Part shown: positions 33,057 through 40,973 of the stretch, one piece after another
How the letters are laid out: each line of letters opens with the position of its first letter
How positions within the stretch are numbered: position 1 is the first letter of the stretch
Translations under genes and position numbers: made by a program
The notes under the pieces: model-generated
Database searches by the model: none
The model's input: only the letters and a program-made list of their open reading frames with translations
Told to the model about the DNA's origin: nothing
Assembly: GCA_015233685.1 (NCBI GenBank)
Contig: JADFXF010000012.1
Location: 1-40,973, forward strand
Direction of reading: 5' to 3'
Length of the DNA stretch: 40,973 bases
Origin: Nitrospirota bacterium
GTDB taxonomy: Bacteria; Nitrospirota; Thermodesulfovibrionia; Thermodesulfovibrionales; Magnetobacteriaceae

Positions 33057-33395
33057 TCACTCAGGATAACTGCTATAGTCTATCTGTATCCCGCAGTCGT
33101 CGCAGTTAATGAACTCCTCTCCTTCGCACCTGACGTAGATAATCAGTCCGCAACTGCCACATACGACACGCAGACCGCCACTATCTCTTATGACTGCCGA
33201 TGTTACCTGATGGCCTCTGATGGCAATTATGGAGATTGGGTACCGGCTTATAGTGAGGAGTGCTCCGCAGTGGCCGCACTTATGTCCCTCTACGCCGGGG
33301 GATATGACGTTATCAGTAACACAGTTTGGGCACAGTGCATGGTAGTTATTGTCCAGTCCGTATCTCAGACAGTATTTGTCTATATTCAGTTCCAT
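33057..33395 (-). CDS. Small zinc-ribbon protein
   Basis: This 112-residue protein has four CxxC pairs: CPNC, CGHC, CGSC and CDDC, enough for two zinc ribbons, with beta-rich spacers (TISRYPISIIAI, GGLRVVCGSC). No known family is recognised. It begins 20 bases after the DHH phosphoesterase and in the same direction, so it is probably co-transcribed. No good Shine-Dalgarno is visible, which lowers confidence. The opposite-strand open frame over the same bases lacks any such pattern and is a shadow. Confidence 0.62.
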   Translation of the reverse strand: MELNIDKYCLRYGLDNNYHALCPNCVTDNVISPGVEGHKCGHCGALLTISRYPISIIAIRGHQVTSAVIRDSGGLRVVCGSCGLIIYVRCEGEEFINCDDCGIQIDYSSYPE

Positions 33396-33415
33396 ATGAT
33401 GGACATAGAAACAGA

Positions 33416-34351
33416 TTAACCGTCTTTGTTGATTTCGGTTATAAGTTCCTTCAATATGTCCTGAGCCTTGTCATTTTCTATCTGACAGGTGCCCGCGTTA
33501 GCGTGTCCACCGCCGCCATACCTGAGCATCAACTCTCCGATGTTTGTTTTGGACGATCTGTTGACTATGGACTTACCGACAGCGAAAACAGTGTTTTGTT
33601 TGTTTACTCCCCATATGGTGTGAATGGATATGTTGCACTCAGGATACAGTGCATATATCATGAACCTGTTGCCGGGATAAATTGTCTCCTCATTTAACAG
33701 GTTCAGAACAACGAGGTTACCATAAACGGTCGAACAGCGTTTTATCTGTTCCTTAAACTTTTCTTCATAGCCGAAATAGAGGTCTATTCTCTCTTTGACG
33801 TCAGGCAGAGCCAGTATTTCGTCAATACTGTGCGTTTTACAGTATGCTATCAGTTCCATCATGAGAGCGTAATTGGAGATTCTGAAGTTTCTGAATCTAC
33901 CCAGGCCCGTACGTGCGTCCATCAGGTAGTTTAAAAGCACCCATCCCTCCGGATGCAGTATTTCATCTACGGTAAACTGGGCGGAATCACCCTTGTCTAC
34001 CGCCTCCATCATGTCCTTCGATATTTCTTTAAACTTACTATCTCCGCCGAAGTAATCGTAAACAACCCTGGATGCGGATGGAGCTTCGGGGTCAATAATG
34101 TGGTTGTCTTTTTTACCGACTCTTATCGTTTCGCTTAAGTGGTGATCGAAAGCAAGATAAACTCCAGGTACATAGGGAAGGTTGGTGGTAATGTCCTTAC
34201 CGGTTATTTCTATTTTGCCGTCTTGCATGTCTTTTGGGTGGACGAACTTTATATCGTCAATCATGTCCAGTTCATTTAACAAAACCGCACAAACCAGTCC
34301 ATCGAAATCGCTTCTTGTTACCAGTCTGTATTTGTCTCCCCCTTCTGACAT
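33416..34351 (-). CDS. DHH/DHHA1-type phosphoesterase
   Basis: This 311-residue cytoplasmic enzyme has the metal-binding motifs of the DHH superfamily: VTRSDFDG (residues 11-18), FDHH at 68-71, and the C-terminal DHHA1 glycine motif GGGGHANAGT. Relatives include NrnA-type oligonucleotide phosphatases and exopolyphosphatases. The acidic motif spacing here resembles the exopolyphosphatase-like branch, but the substrate cannot be fixed from sequence. GGAGG lies eight bases upstream of the start. A probable promoter is seen upstream, and the zinc-ribbon gene follows. Confidence 0.82.
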   Translation of the reverse strand: MSEGGDKYRLVTRSDFDGLVCAVLLNELDMIDDIKFVHPKDMQDGKIEITGKDITTNLPYVPGVYLAFDHHLSETIRVGKKDNHIIDPEAPSASRVVYDYFGGDSKFKEISKDMMEAVDKGDSAQFTVDEILHPEGWVLLNYLMDARTGLGRFRNFRISNYALMMELIAYCKTHSIDEILALPDVKERIDLYFGYEEKFKEQIKRCSTVYGNLVVLNLLNEETIYPGNRFMIYALYPECNISIHTIWGVNKQNTVFAVGKSIVNRSSKTNIGELMLRYGGGGHANAGTCQIENDKAQDILKELITEINKDG

Positions 34352-34380
34352 TTTTAACCTCCATTAAGTATTTATAGTAA

Positions 34381-34410
34381 TTATTGTCTTTGATATGAGT
34401 TTTTGTCAAT
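34381..34410 (-). promoter_or_regulatory. Candidate sigma-70 promoter of the DHH gene
   Basis: On the minus strand a perfect TTGACA (34405-34410), an 18-base spacer and AATAAT (34381-34386, 5/6 match) lie about 30 bases before the ATG. Confidence 0.5.
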
Positions 34411-34498
34411 ATGTATGTAAAAATATCTCACGGTAATTTTGTTCGCCATCATAAGTAAGCGGTTGTTGCTTAGATTGTTGTCATCATTGTCCCTTTCC

Positions 34499-34598
34499 GT
34501 CATTCCGGCTTGTCCGGAATCTTCCCTTTAGTGGGAGTTTCATGATGATTGTGCATATTCTGAGGCATAAAGACAGATTCCGGACAAGCCGGAATGAC
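34499..34598. repeat. 100-bp palindrome-ended intergenic element (copy B)
   Basis: Same inverted arms and length as the copy at 16065-16164, with three base changes in the core. The flank that follows differs from copy A by one 18-bp insertion that duplicates ATAAGGGAGG. It then continues as GCAATTTCTAATGCG, the same as copy A, and merges with the start of the downstream gene. Confidence 0.8.
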
Positions 34599-34639
34599 AA
34601 AAATAAGGGAGGTGACAAATATAAGGGAGGCAATTTCTA

Positions 34640-35758
34640 ATGCGATTGCCCTGCCCCCTATCCCTTTTCCCCGACCCAGCCCCTTTGGTAACATTGATTT
34701 ATTGGCGGGCTTTCCATTACGATAGAGTATTGCTGAGTTTATTTGAGGTAGGTGAATCTTTTATAACCAGGATAAGGGCGTTCATTATGCTGGCAGTTGT
34801 GCTTATAGTTGCACTGATGGCCTCGCCGCCGGTCTGGGGCGAGGGCGAGGGTGGGCTGAAGGGGGCGTCTTTTGTCCCGCAGTGGGTTCCTCAGGCGCAG
34901 TTTGTCGGATATTATGTGGCCCTCGACAAGGGGATATATAAAAAGTACGGCATAGATTTAAAGATCATCACCGGCGGCCCCGATAATCCGCCAACCTCGC
35001 TGCTTGATAATGGGACTGCTGATTTTGCCTCCGTTTGGCTTTCAACCGCTATTAATTCACGGGCACATGGACAAAAACTGGTCAATATCGCCCAAATCAT
35101 AAGGCGTACCTCGCAGATGCTGGTTGCCAGAAAGACGAGCGGCATCACTACCCCGCAGGACCTAAACGGCAGAAAGGTGAGCATCTGGAGCGGGGATTCC
35201 TCTATTCAGGGCATTGCCTTTATTAAAAAATATAATCTTACAGTAAAAATAGTAACTCAGTCCCCTACAGTAAACCTCTTCATGCGCGGGGCGGTTGACG
35301 CTGCCTCAGCCATGTTGTATAACGAATATCATACAATGTTAAACTCCGGGCTTGACCCTGATGAGCTTATGAAGTTTTCCTTCTACGAACACGGGGTGAA
35401 TTTCCCCGAGGACGGCCTGTATGTGTCTGAGGAGAAGTTCGCGGCTGACCCGGCGCTGTGCTGCGCCTTTGCGCGGGCGTCCATTGAGGGTTGGCTCTAT
35501 GCCTTCGCGCACCCGGATGAGGCCATTGATATTGTGATGAAATATATGCTTAGGGCACATGTCCCGTCCAACACTGCCCACCAGAGGTGGATGCTCGATA
35601 AGATGAGAGATTTGATAATCCCTGACAATGATACCGCAGATATCGGCATATTGCGGCAAGAGGACTATCAACGCACCGCGGCTGAACTCAAGGCGACCGG
35701 CTTGATAGAAACAATTCCAGAATTCAATTCGTTTTATAAGAACTGTGTTAAAAAATAG
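34640..35758 (+). CDS. Periplasmic binding protein of the SsuA/THI5 (NMT1) type
   Basis: A 372-codon frame. The recognisable protein begins around residue 45 with a signal-like hydrophobic stretch (LAVVLIVALMASPPVWGEG), then the THI5/SsuA pattern FVPQWVPQAQFVGYYVALDKG, IDLKIITGGPDNPP, SLLDNGTADFASVW and a long helical C-terminal lobe. Such proteins bind small organic ligands (sulfonates, pyrimidine precursors) in the periplasm. AAGGGAGG nine bases before 34640 is the only clear ribosome site, but it derives from the repeat. The true start may instead be TTG 34730 or ATG 34787. No ABC permease or ATPase adjoins it. Instead it overlaps the phosphatase gene by 14 bases. Confidence 0.78.
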   Translation: MRLPCPLSLFPDPAPLVTLIYWRAFHYDRVLLSLFEVGESFITRIRAFIMLAVVLIVALMASPPVWGEGEGGLKGASFVPQWVPQAQFVGYYVALDKGIYKKYGIDLKIITGGPDNPPTSLLDNGTADFASVWLSTAINSRAHGQKLVNIAQIIRRTSQMLVARKTSGITTPQDLNGRKVSIWSGDSSIQGIAFIKKYNLTVKIVTQSPTVNLFMRGAVDAASAMLYNEYHTMLNSGLDPDELMKFSFYEHGVNFPEDGLYVSEEKFAADPALCCAFARASIEGWLYAFAHPDEAIDIVMKYMLRAHVPSNTAHQRWMLDKMRDLIIPDNDTADIGILRQEDYQRTAAELKATGLIETIPEFNSFYKNCVKK

Positions 35759-37718
35759 AGGCATAACCTTTAAGCTCATCTTTTTGCTCCTCACGGGCAG
35801 CACGTTGATCTTTGCCCTGATCTTTAAGTATGACTACGAACTGACAAGGAAAATAATTCTAAGAAACGCCGAAGACAACGCCAAAAACATTGCCACGTTG
35901 ACCGTCCAAAAAATAGAGGGTGTGCTGAATATCGTGCAACGCACCAGTAAAAACCTTGCCAGGTACATGGAACGTACTCAATATACGAAGGAAGGCGTAA
36001 AGGAGATATTGCATCATTTAATGGAAAATAATCATGAGATATACGGCGCGACCCTTGCCTTCGAGCCTCATACTATTGATAAAGACCTGTATTATTTTGG
36101 TTCCTACTATTTCAGAAAAGACGGCGCCCTGAAATTTATGAATTTCGGCAATGAAAAAGACAACTATTTCAACCAGGACTGGTATCAAATCCCTATGGAA
36201 CTGGGGCGGCCCGAGTGGAGCGAACCATATTTTGACCCCGACGCCGGAATAATCGAGTCAACGTACACTGTACCCTTCAAAGACAACGAGTCCGGACAGC
36301 GCTTTATCGGCGCCCTGGCAACCGATGTGGATCTAAACTGGCTTCACGAGACAATCGCCTCAGTGAAGATGTACAAGACCGGATACGCCTTTCTCATCTC
36401 AAAAAACGGCACCATAGTCACGCACCCGGATAAAGAACTAATAATGAACGAAAGTATATTCAGCATCGCCGAAACCAGGGCGGACAAGAGACTGCGTGAC
36501 ATAGGCAAGGCCATGATAAGAGGAGAGACAGGGTTTAAGCAAATCAAAGGGTTCGGCCCGGTCAAAAAATCCAATAAATTCCATAAGGCGTGGTTGTTTT
36601 ACATGCCGCTGAAATCGGAGGGCTGGGCGCTTGGACTAATCGTACCGGACGAAGAGCTGCTTGCCGACCTCACGGCGCTGCATAATAAAGTAATCGCGCT
36701 TGTCTTTGTGGGGGTTGTTCTTCTTATCATTTTGATAGCTTCTATTTCTGCTTCGATAACACGCCCGCTTCGAAGGCTTGCCGACGCCACAAAAGACATA
36801 GCAAGGGGCAACCTCGACGATTGCAAGATAGCTCCCGCCAATACTAAAGACGAAATCGGAGTCCTTACAAACTCGTTTATCTATATGAAGAGTGCCCTTA
36901 AGGAATATATCAGGGAATTGACCGAGGCCACGCGGGCAAAGGAACAAATAGTGAGCGAACTAAAGATTGCCCACGATATTCAAATGAGTTTTTTGATTAA
37001 ACTATTTCCGCCGTTTCCCGACAGGGCTGACCTGGACTTATTCGCCACAATCATGCCAGCTAAAGAGGTTGGAGGGGACTTCTATGACTTCTTTTTTATT
37101 GATGACACGCACCTGTGTTTTCTCATAGCTGATGTATCCGGCAAGGGGGTGCCAGCGTCACTGTTTATGGCAATGACCAAGACGTTGCTAAAGGCGCAGA
37201 CCGCCGTTGGACTATCTCCCAACAAAATACTCTCCGACGTTAATGGAAAACTGGCAAAAGACAACAACGTCAATATGTTTGTGACAATCTTTTTCGGCAT
37301 TTTAGACACAGAAACAGGCGTGGTAGAGTTCGCCAACGGTGGACATAACCCGCCGCTGCTATACAAAAAAGACACGGCGGAGCTTATACCATTAGAGTGC
37401 GCCGGCGTTGTCGTAGGGATTATGGAGGAAGACATCACGTTTGACAAGGGAACGATTACAATGCAAAGCGGCGACTTTATCCTCATGTACACGGATGGCG
37501 TGACTGAGGGCATTAATGAAAAGGATGAGGAATTCGGCGAGGAAAGGCTAAACCGCCTGATTGTAGAAAACCACGACAAGCCAATAAAGGAGTTCATCAC
37601 GCTGATAAACGAAGCTGTAAAGCAATTCTCTAATGGACAGCCGCAGTTTGACGACATTACGTTAATGATATTAAAATATGAGGGCGTAGACAACGCTACC
37701 CACAAGGAGAAACTATGA
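35745..37718 (+). CDS. Cache-HAMP-PP2C (SpoIIE/RsbU-type) phosphatase
   Basis: This 657-residue transmembrane phosphatase starts with a membrane helix (about residues 8-25) and a periplasmic Cache-like sensor (about 30-305, with ATDVDLNWLHETIASVKMYK and TGYAFLISKNGTIVTHPD). A second helix (about 310-335), a HAMP linker (ITRPLRRLADATKDIARGNL) and a C-terminal PPM/SpoIIE domain (about 430-655) follow. Active-site residues are present: GGDFYD, ADVSGKG, ANGGHNPP, YTDGVTEG and FDDITLM. The start is GTG inside the binding-protein gene, and the stop overlaps the STAS gene by four bases. Known relatives dephosphorylate anti-sigma antagonists. Confidence 0.9.
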   Translation: MLKNRGITFKLIFLLLTGSTLIFALIFKYDYELTRKIILRNAEDNAKNIATLTVQKIEGVLNIVQRTSKNLARYMERTQYTKEGVKEILHHLMENNHEIYGATLAFEPHTIDKDLYYFGSYYFRKDGALKFMNFGNEKDNYFNQDWYQIPMELGRPEWSEPYFDPDAGIIESTYTVPFKDNESGQRFIGALATDVDLNWLHETIASVKMYKTGYAFLISKNGTIVTHPDKELIMNESIFSIAETRADKRLRDIGKAMIRGETGFKQIKGFGPVKKSNKFHKAWLFYMPLKSEGWALGLIVPDEELLADLTALHNKVIALVFVGVVLLIILIASISASITRPLRRLADATKDIARGNLDDCKIAPANTKDEIGVLTNSFIYMKSALKEYIRELTEATRAKEQIVSELKIAHDIQMSFLIKLFPPFPDRADLDLFATIMPAKEVGGDFYDFFFIDDTHLCFLIADVSGKGVPASLFMAMTKTLLKAQTAVGLSPNKILSDVNGKLAKDNNVNMFVTIFFGILDTETGVVEFANGGHNPPLLYKKDTAELIPLECAGVVVGIMEEDITFDKGTITMQSGDFILMYTDGVTEGINEKDEEFGEERLNRLIVENHDKPIKEFITLINEAVKQFSNGQPQFDDITLMILKYEGVDNATHKEKL

Positions 37719-38053
37719 ATATATCAATACGGCAGCAAAGCGGTGAAATCGCGGTAGCCATAATAAGCGGGCGCATAGATACGATTGCCGCCCCGATAAT
37801 TGAGAAAGAGATACAGGATGCCATCGCTGGCGGTAAGAATAAGATAGTCATTGATTTATCGGGTTCGGACTACATAAGCAGCGGCGGCCTGAGGGTGCTT
37901 CTTGGGACAGTAAAGGATTTAAAGGCCAGAGACGGGGATTTGCGCCTGTGCGGGTTGACCACCAATGTGATGAAAATATTCAAACTGGCCGGATTCACAA
38001 AGGTATTTACTATCTGCGAAACAGAGACCGAAGCGATACAGAGCCTTTCGTAG
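37715..38053 (+). CDS. STAS-domain anti-sigma-factor antagonist
   Basis: This 112-residue single STAS domain has the phosphorylatable serine region DYISSGGLRVLLG around residues 52-64, as in SpoIIAA/RsbV proteins. Dephosphorylated forms bind and hold an anti-sigma kinase. Its ATG overlaps the phosphatase stop (ATGA), so it is the likely substrate of the adjacent PP2C protein. The matching HATPase-type anti-sigma kinase is not in the window. Confidence 0.9.
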   Translation: MNISIRQQSGEIAVAIISGRIDTIAAPIIEKEIQDAIAGGKNKIVIDLSGSDYISSGGLRVLLGTVKDLKARDGDLRLCGLTTNVMKIFKLAGFTKVFTICETETEAIQSLS

Positions 38054-38059
38054 AGCCGG

Positions 38060-39442
38060 TTGTTTGGCCTGTGGATAAGATTGTTTATAGATAGGATTAA
38101 AGACACTATCGGGAAATACTCGATGCTGCGCGACGGTGACACAATAATTGTCGGGCTTTCGGGCGGGGCGGACTCTGTGACGTTGCTTCACGTCCTGAGG
38201 GGGCTTGATTGTGGCCTGAGCCTCTGCGCCGTCTACATAGATCATGGGCTTAGGCCCGCTGAGACACCGCACGAAGTGGAATTCTGCGCGAGTTTGTGCA
38301 AGGGCATTGGGGTGTCCTTTTGCCATGAACAGATTTCCCTCCCACCCAAAATAATAGCAAACACACAGGATACGTTAAGAGAACTACGGTATGAAATCCT
38401 TGAGAAGATAGCATATGAGCGTGGGGCCGTCAGAATTGCCCTCGGCCACAACAAGGACGACCAGGCTGAGACCGTCCTGTTGAATTTCTTACGGGGAAGC
38501 GCCCTGTCGGGCCTTGGAGGAATCCCCCCCTGCAGGGGAAAGATAATAAGACCGCTGATTGAGACAACGAGGGTGGATATAGAAAAATACCTTGATTCAA
38601 ATGGCCTTACATTCGTCACAGACTCGTCGAATCTGACACAGAAATATAAGCGCAACAAGGTTCGCCTTACGCTGCTGCCTGCCCTTAAGGCATATAATCC
38701 AAACATTGTGGATACCTTATCAAGAAACGCCGACATCATAAGGGATGAAAATAGCTACATGGAAAGAGTTGCGATTAAAAAAACCATGACCCTGATAAGC
38801 CGCAAGTCCGACCAACGGGTTGAACTATTCCTGTCGCCGCTTCAGACCATTGAAAAGTCTGTCCTCAGAAGGGTTCTAAAAACTGCCCTTAGTTCGGTTG
38901 ATACACTCAAGGGCATAGGCGCGGTGCATATTGACGACATCATTGGATTAGTAAATAACGCCGCCACCGGCGCTTCAATTCGTTTGCCAAAAGGGATAAG
39001 GGCTATCAAAGGCTATTCCATCTTGACCATAACGAATGAGGATAAACCCGTGCAAATTAATACATACGCCTTAAACACACCCGGAGAGCTGGCCGTCAAA
39101 GAGGCCGGGGTTGTGATAAGGGCAACTCTGACAGACGCGGCAGAAGTCGCGCCAGACAGGCGCAGCATAGTCCTCGACGGCGAACGCCTTATTAACCCAT
39201 TAACCGTGAGGGGGCGTTGCAACGGGGATTATTTCTATCCTATGGGATTTGGCAAGAGAAAAAAGGTGCAGGATTTCTTTGTTGACGAGAAGGTGCCAAA
39301 GGACGAACGAGACAGCGTGCCACTGGTCTATTCGGGCGGTGATTTGGTCTGGATAGCCGGCATGAGAGGCGACGAGAGGTTTAGACCGACGGCAGAGACG
39401 AAGATATTCGTCAAACTTGAGCTGCTGCAAATGAAGACGTAA
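38060..39442 (+). CDS. tilS: tRNA(Ile)-lysidine synthase TilS
   Basis: This 460-residue N-type ATP pyrophosphatase modifies the CAU anticodon of tRNA-Ile to lysidine. The P-loop VGLSGGADSV is at residues 31-40, and GHNKDDQAETVLLNFLRG is the family's second motif. A C-terminal substrate-binding region with GRCNGDYFYPMGFGKRKKVQ follows. It probably starts with TTG at 38060 or the in-frame TTG at 38081. Neither has a good Shine-Dalgarno. It follows the STAS gene by six bases, but functional linkage is doubtful. Confidence 0.93.
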   Translation: MFGLWIRLFIDRIKDTIGKYSMLRDGDTIIVGLSGGADSVTLLHVLRGLDCGLSLCAVYIDHGLRPAETPHEVEFCASLCKGIGVSFCHEQISLPPKIIANTQDTLRELRYEILEKIAYERGAVRIALGHNKDDQAETVLLNFLRGSALSGLGGIPPCRGKIIRPLIETTRVDIEKYLDSNGLTFVTDSSNLTQKYKRNKVRLTLLPALKAYNPNIVDTLSRNADIIRDENSYMERVAIKKTMTLISRKSDQRVELFLSPLQTIEKSVLRRVLKTALSSVDTLKGIGAVHIDDIIGLVNNAATGASIRLPKGIRAIKGYSILTITNEDKPVQINTYALNTPGELAVKEAGVVIRATLTDAAEVAPDRRSIVLDGERLINPLTVRGRCNGDYFYPMGFGKRKKVQDFFVDEKVPKDERDSVPLVYSGGDLVWIAGMRGDERFRPTAETKIFVKLELLQMKT

Positions 39443-39454
39443 TTTGCGGCGTTG

Positions 39455-39649
39455 TCATTGCTCCATAACCCGCTGAATTGCCCACATTACCCGTTCATGA
39501 GTCCAGCCGATATCGTCCGCGCATTTAACAATCCTCTCATAGACACACCGTTCGTGCGCGTCTAAAATGGCCGTGCCTCCATTGATTATCTTTCTCAGCA
39601 CCCCACGGTCTGTCTGATGCAGAATGTCGTATATTTCATTGGCGTTCAT
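39455..39649 (-). CDS. Small hypothetical protein
   Basis: This 64-residue open frame is not recognised. It is helix-rich with a mixed charge pattern (MNANEIYDILHQTDRGVLRK) and two Cys. It lies between the convergent tilS and the methyltransferase remnant, with only a weak purine stretch upstream. It may be a small DNA-associated or phage-type protein, or a spurious frame. Confidence 0.4.
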   Translation of the reverse strand: MNANEIYDILHQTDRGVLRKIINGGTAILDAHERCVYERIVKCADDIGWTHERVMWAIQRVMEQ

Positions 39650-39738
39650 TGAGGATATAAATCTCCGATCTAACCTACCATATCTTCCATCATTTCCGTA
39701 ATGTCCGGCGTTGCGCCGCTGATGGCACGAGCGTTGGG

Positions 39739-40926
39739 CTACCCATATAGGTCTGGAAATAGAGAAAGTTGCCTGTCCTCAGCCATACATGGCCGTTGGA
39801 GGTCAAACTGTTTTACAATATGTTCTGGTATGGGTAATATATTTAAGTTTCCAGGTTCGACTTTTATTGCACCTGAACCATAACTTTTGCCCACAAGCTG
39901 TAAGTTTTTTAAGGTGTCAGAATGATTAAGCGCTTCCCACAGGTTGAGTATGTAAGATTTGTCTTTGTATCTTGGATAAACACATAAAAACCCTGTCAAC
40001 GGCACGACACCAGCCTCATTTAGAATAAATCTCGTGTTGCGTCTGCCTAAATAAGCAAACAATAATGGAGGAACTTCTCTTTTTTCCATTTTATACCAAG
40101 GCCTTCGCTGTTTGATTAGAGAACGGTCAGGAAGCCCCATTTCTTTCCCTGCATTTAAATAGTTGGTAACAGAATCCGGAAGTGCATCGTGTCCATTGAT
40201 GGAAAAAAGATAGGTTGGGCGGTTTTTGTCTTCTAATCTTTGAATATCTTCGTCATTCAGAATGCTTCCGGTTATATCTCTTGTTCTTCCGACGGCTCTT
40301 TTAATAAACTCTTTTGGTATTCCAAATTCCTTAACCTGTTTGGCTGTCAGGAAGAAAAACTCATTTGAACCTGTGGCTATGCCTCTCATTACTCTGGCAA
40401 AATCATTCAAGTGAAAAATAAAACCGTTGTGGTTCTGTTGCGGTCTTGTTAGTCCGGTTGCGATGGCTTCTTTTAACTCTCTTGTTACTATTTCAAGACT
40501 GTCAATCTCTTGTATCTTAAAATTGGAAGAGACAAACTTCAATAGGTCTGTTGAATACGGCTGACTTGATTTAACCCAAAAAATATTTGTAATGGGTTTT
40601 GAGTTTTTAATTAGAAAAATAATCGCATTAGTATCTACCGCGGGGAAAGGCGTAGCCTTCGTTTCAAATGTTATTACGGCTTCAATGCAAAATTTTTCTG
40701 AAATCCATTTCCATAGTTTATTAGCAAAAGTTCCTTCGCAGGTGTCGGCAGGCATAATAAATGCGAGTTTGCCATTTTTTTCTAATAAATTAAGGGCTTG
40801 AATTAGAAAAAATATATGATATCCTGCCCTGCCATCTATGCTATCCCCTGTTATTTTTACCGAGAGTTTTTTAAGCAATAGTTTTGTTTCCTCGTCAATG
40901 CGGTGATGTCTGATTCTATTTTTAAA
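39739..40926 (-). pseudogene. 3' half of an N6-adenine DNA methyltransferase (Eco57I/TaqI-like), probably a remnant
   Basis: The open frame runs from a stop (TGA at 40927-40929) to TAG at 39739. Its N-terminal part (GRAGYHIFFLIQALNLLEKNGKLAFIMPADTCEG, quoted in part: LLEKNGKLAFIMPADTCEG) matches the strand after motif IV in this methyltransferase class. The remainder resembles the target-recognition half. The SAM-binding FxGxG motif and catalytic NPPY should lie upstream, but that frame has further stops (TGA at 40945-40947). An intact enzyme is therefore not encoded. A TTG at 40878 would give 379 residues. The frame reopens for 22 codons after the TAG. The window edge prevents seeing whether the 5' part lies further upstream. 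Confidence 0.65.
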
Positions 40927-40973
40927 TCATATGTGCATTAATAATCAGTGATTAGCGTATTTATGAAGTATCT

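Noticed and set aside
33054-33419. Plus-strand 121-codon frame opposite the zinc-ribbon gene
   Set aside because: It lacks the CxxC pattern or any recognisable domain. The minus-strand frame is better supported.

Overview
The window comes from the chromosome of a motile, flagellated, Gram-negative-type bacterium. The gene content and order suggest the Nitrospirota, or a deltaproteobacterium-like relative. These are the fliLMNOPQR-flhBA-flhFG-fliA run, a HEAT-repeat gene leading cheR/cheY/cheY/cheA/cheB, trpA-accD-folC, and interspersed palindromic repeats. This placement is an inference from style, not from a marker gene. Nothing in the window shows phage or plasmid origin.

Layout. (1) 1-4500, minus strand: a housekeeping run trpA-accD-folC-fluC(crcB)-usp. 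(2) 4500-5773: a RelE/ParE-type toxin-antitoxin pair with a clear promoter, then a short cation-diffusion-facilitator-like membrane protein. (3) 5866-15912, plus strand: a 12-gene flagellar operon for the C-ring switch, the type III export gate, the FlhF/FlhG placement GTPase/ATPase and the flagellar sigma factor FliA. It is preceded by an excellent sigma-54 (-24/-12) promoter and, about 75-100 bp further upstream, a three-copy TTGACAG heptamer array that looks like an activator site. (4) 16302-22973, plus strand: HEAT-repeat protein, cheR, two cheY, cheA and cheB. (5) 23458-28054, minus strand: fliS, fliD, flaG and two flagellins, each flagellin behind a near-consensus sigma-28 promoter. The window therefore holds both FliA and its late targets. 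(6) 28222-29975, minus strand: a translationally coupled glycosyltransferase-like/TPR-like pair next to the flagellins, a candidate for flagellin modification. (7) 30129-34351: a beta-propeller glycosidase-like protein, tRNA-Gly(CCC), a J-domain/MORN-repeat protein, a four-CxxC zinc-ribbon protein and a DHH phosphoesterase. (8) 34640-39442, plus strand: a periplasmic-binding-protein-like gene, a Cache-HAMP-PP2C phosphatase and a STAS protein in overlapping frames, then tilS. (9) 39455-40929, minus strand: a small unknown ORF and the 3' half of an N6-adenine DNA methyltransferase that lacks its SAM-binding and NPPY half and is probably a remnant.

How it works together. A sigma-54 signal probably starts the middle-class flagellar operon, whose last gene is fliA. 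FliA then reads the sigma-28 promoters at the flagellins. The chemotaxis operon supplies the CheA-CheY-CheB-CheR pathway, but no cheW or receptor gene is present here. The binding protein-phosphatase-STAS trio looks like a one-locus route from a periplasmic ligand to partner switching and is the most unusual arrangement in the window. Intergenic DNA carries a family of palindrome-ended elements (about 74-100 bp) and several short perfect or near-perfect tandem duplications.
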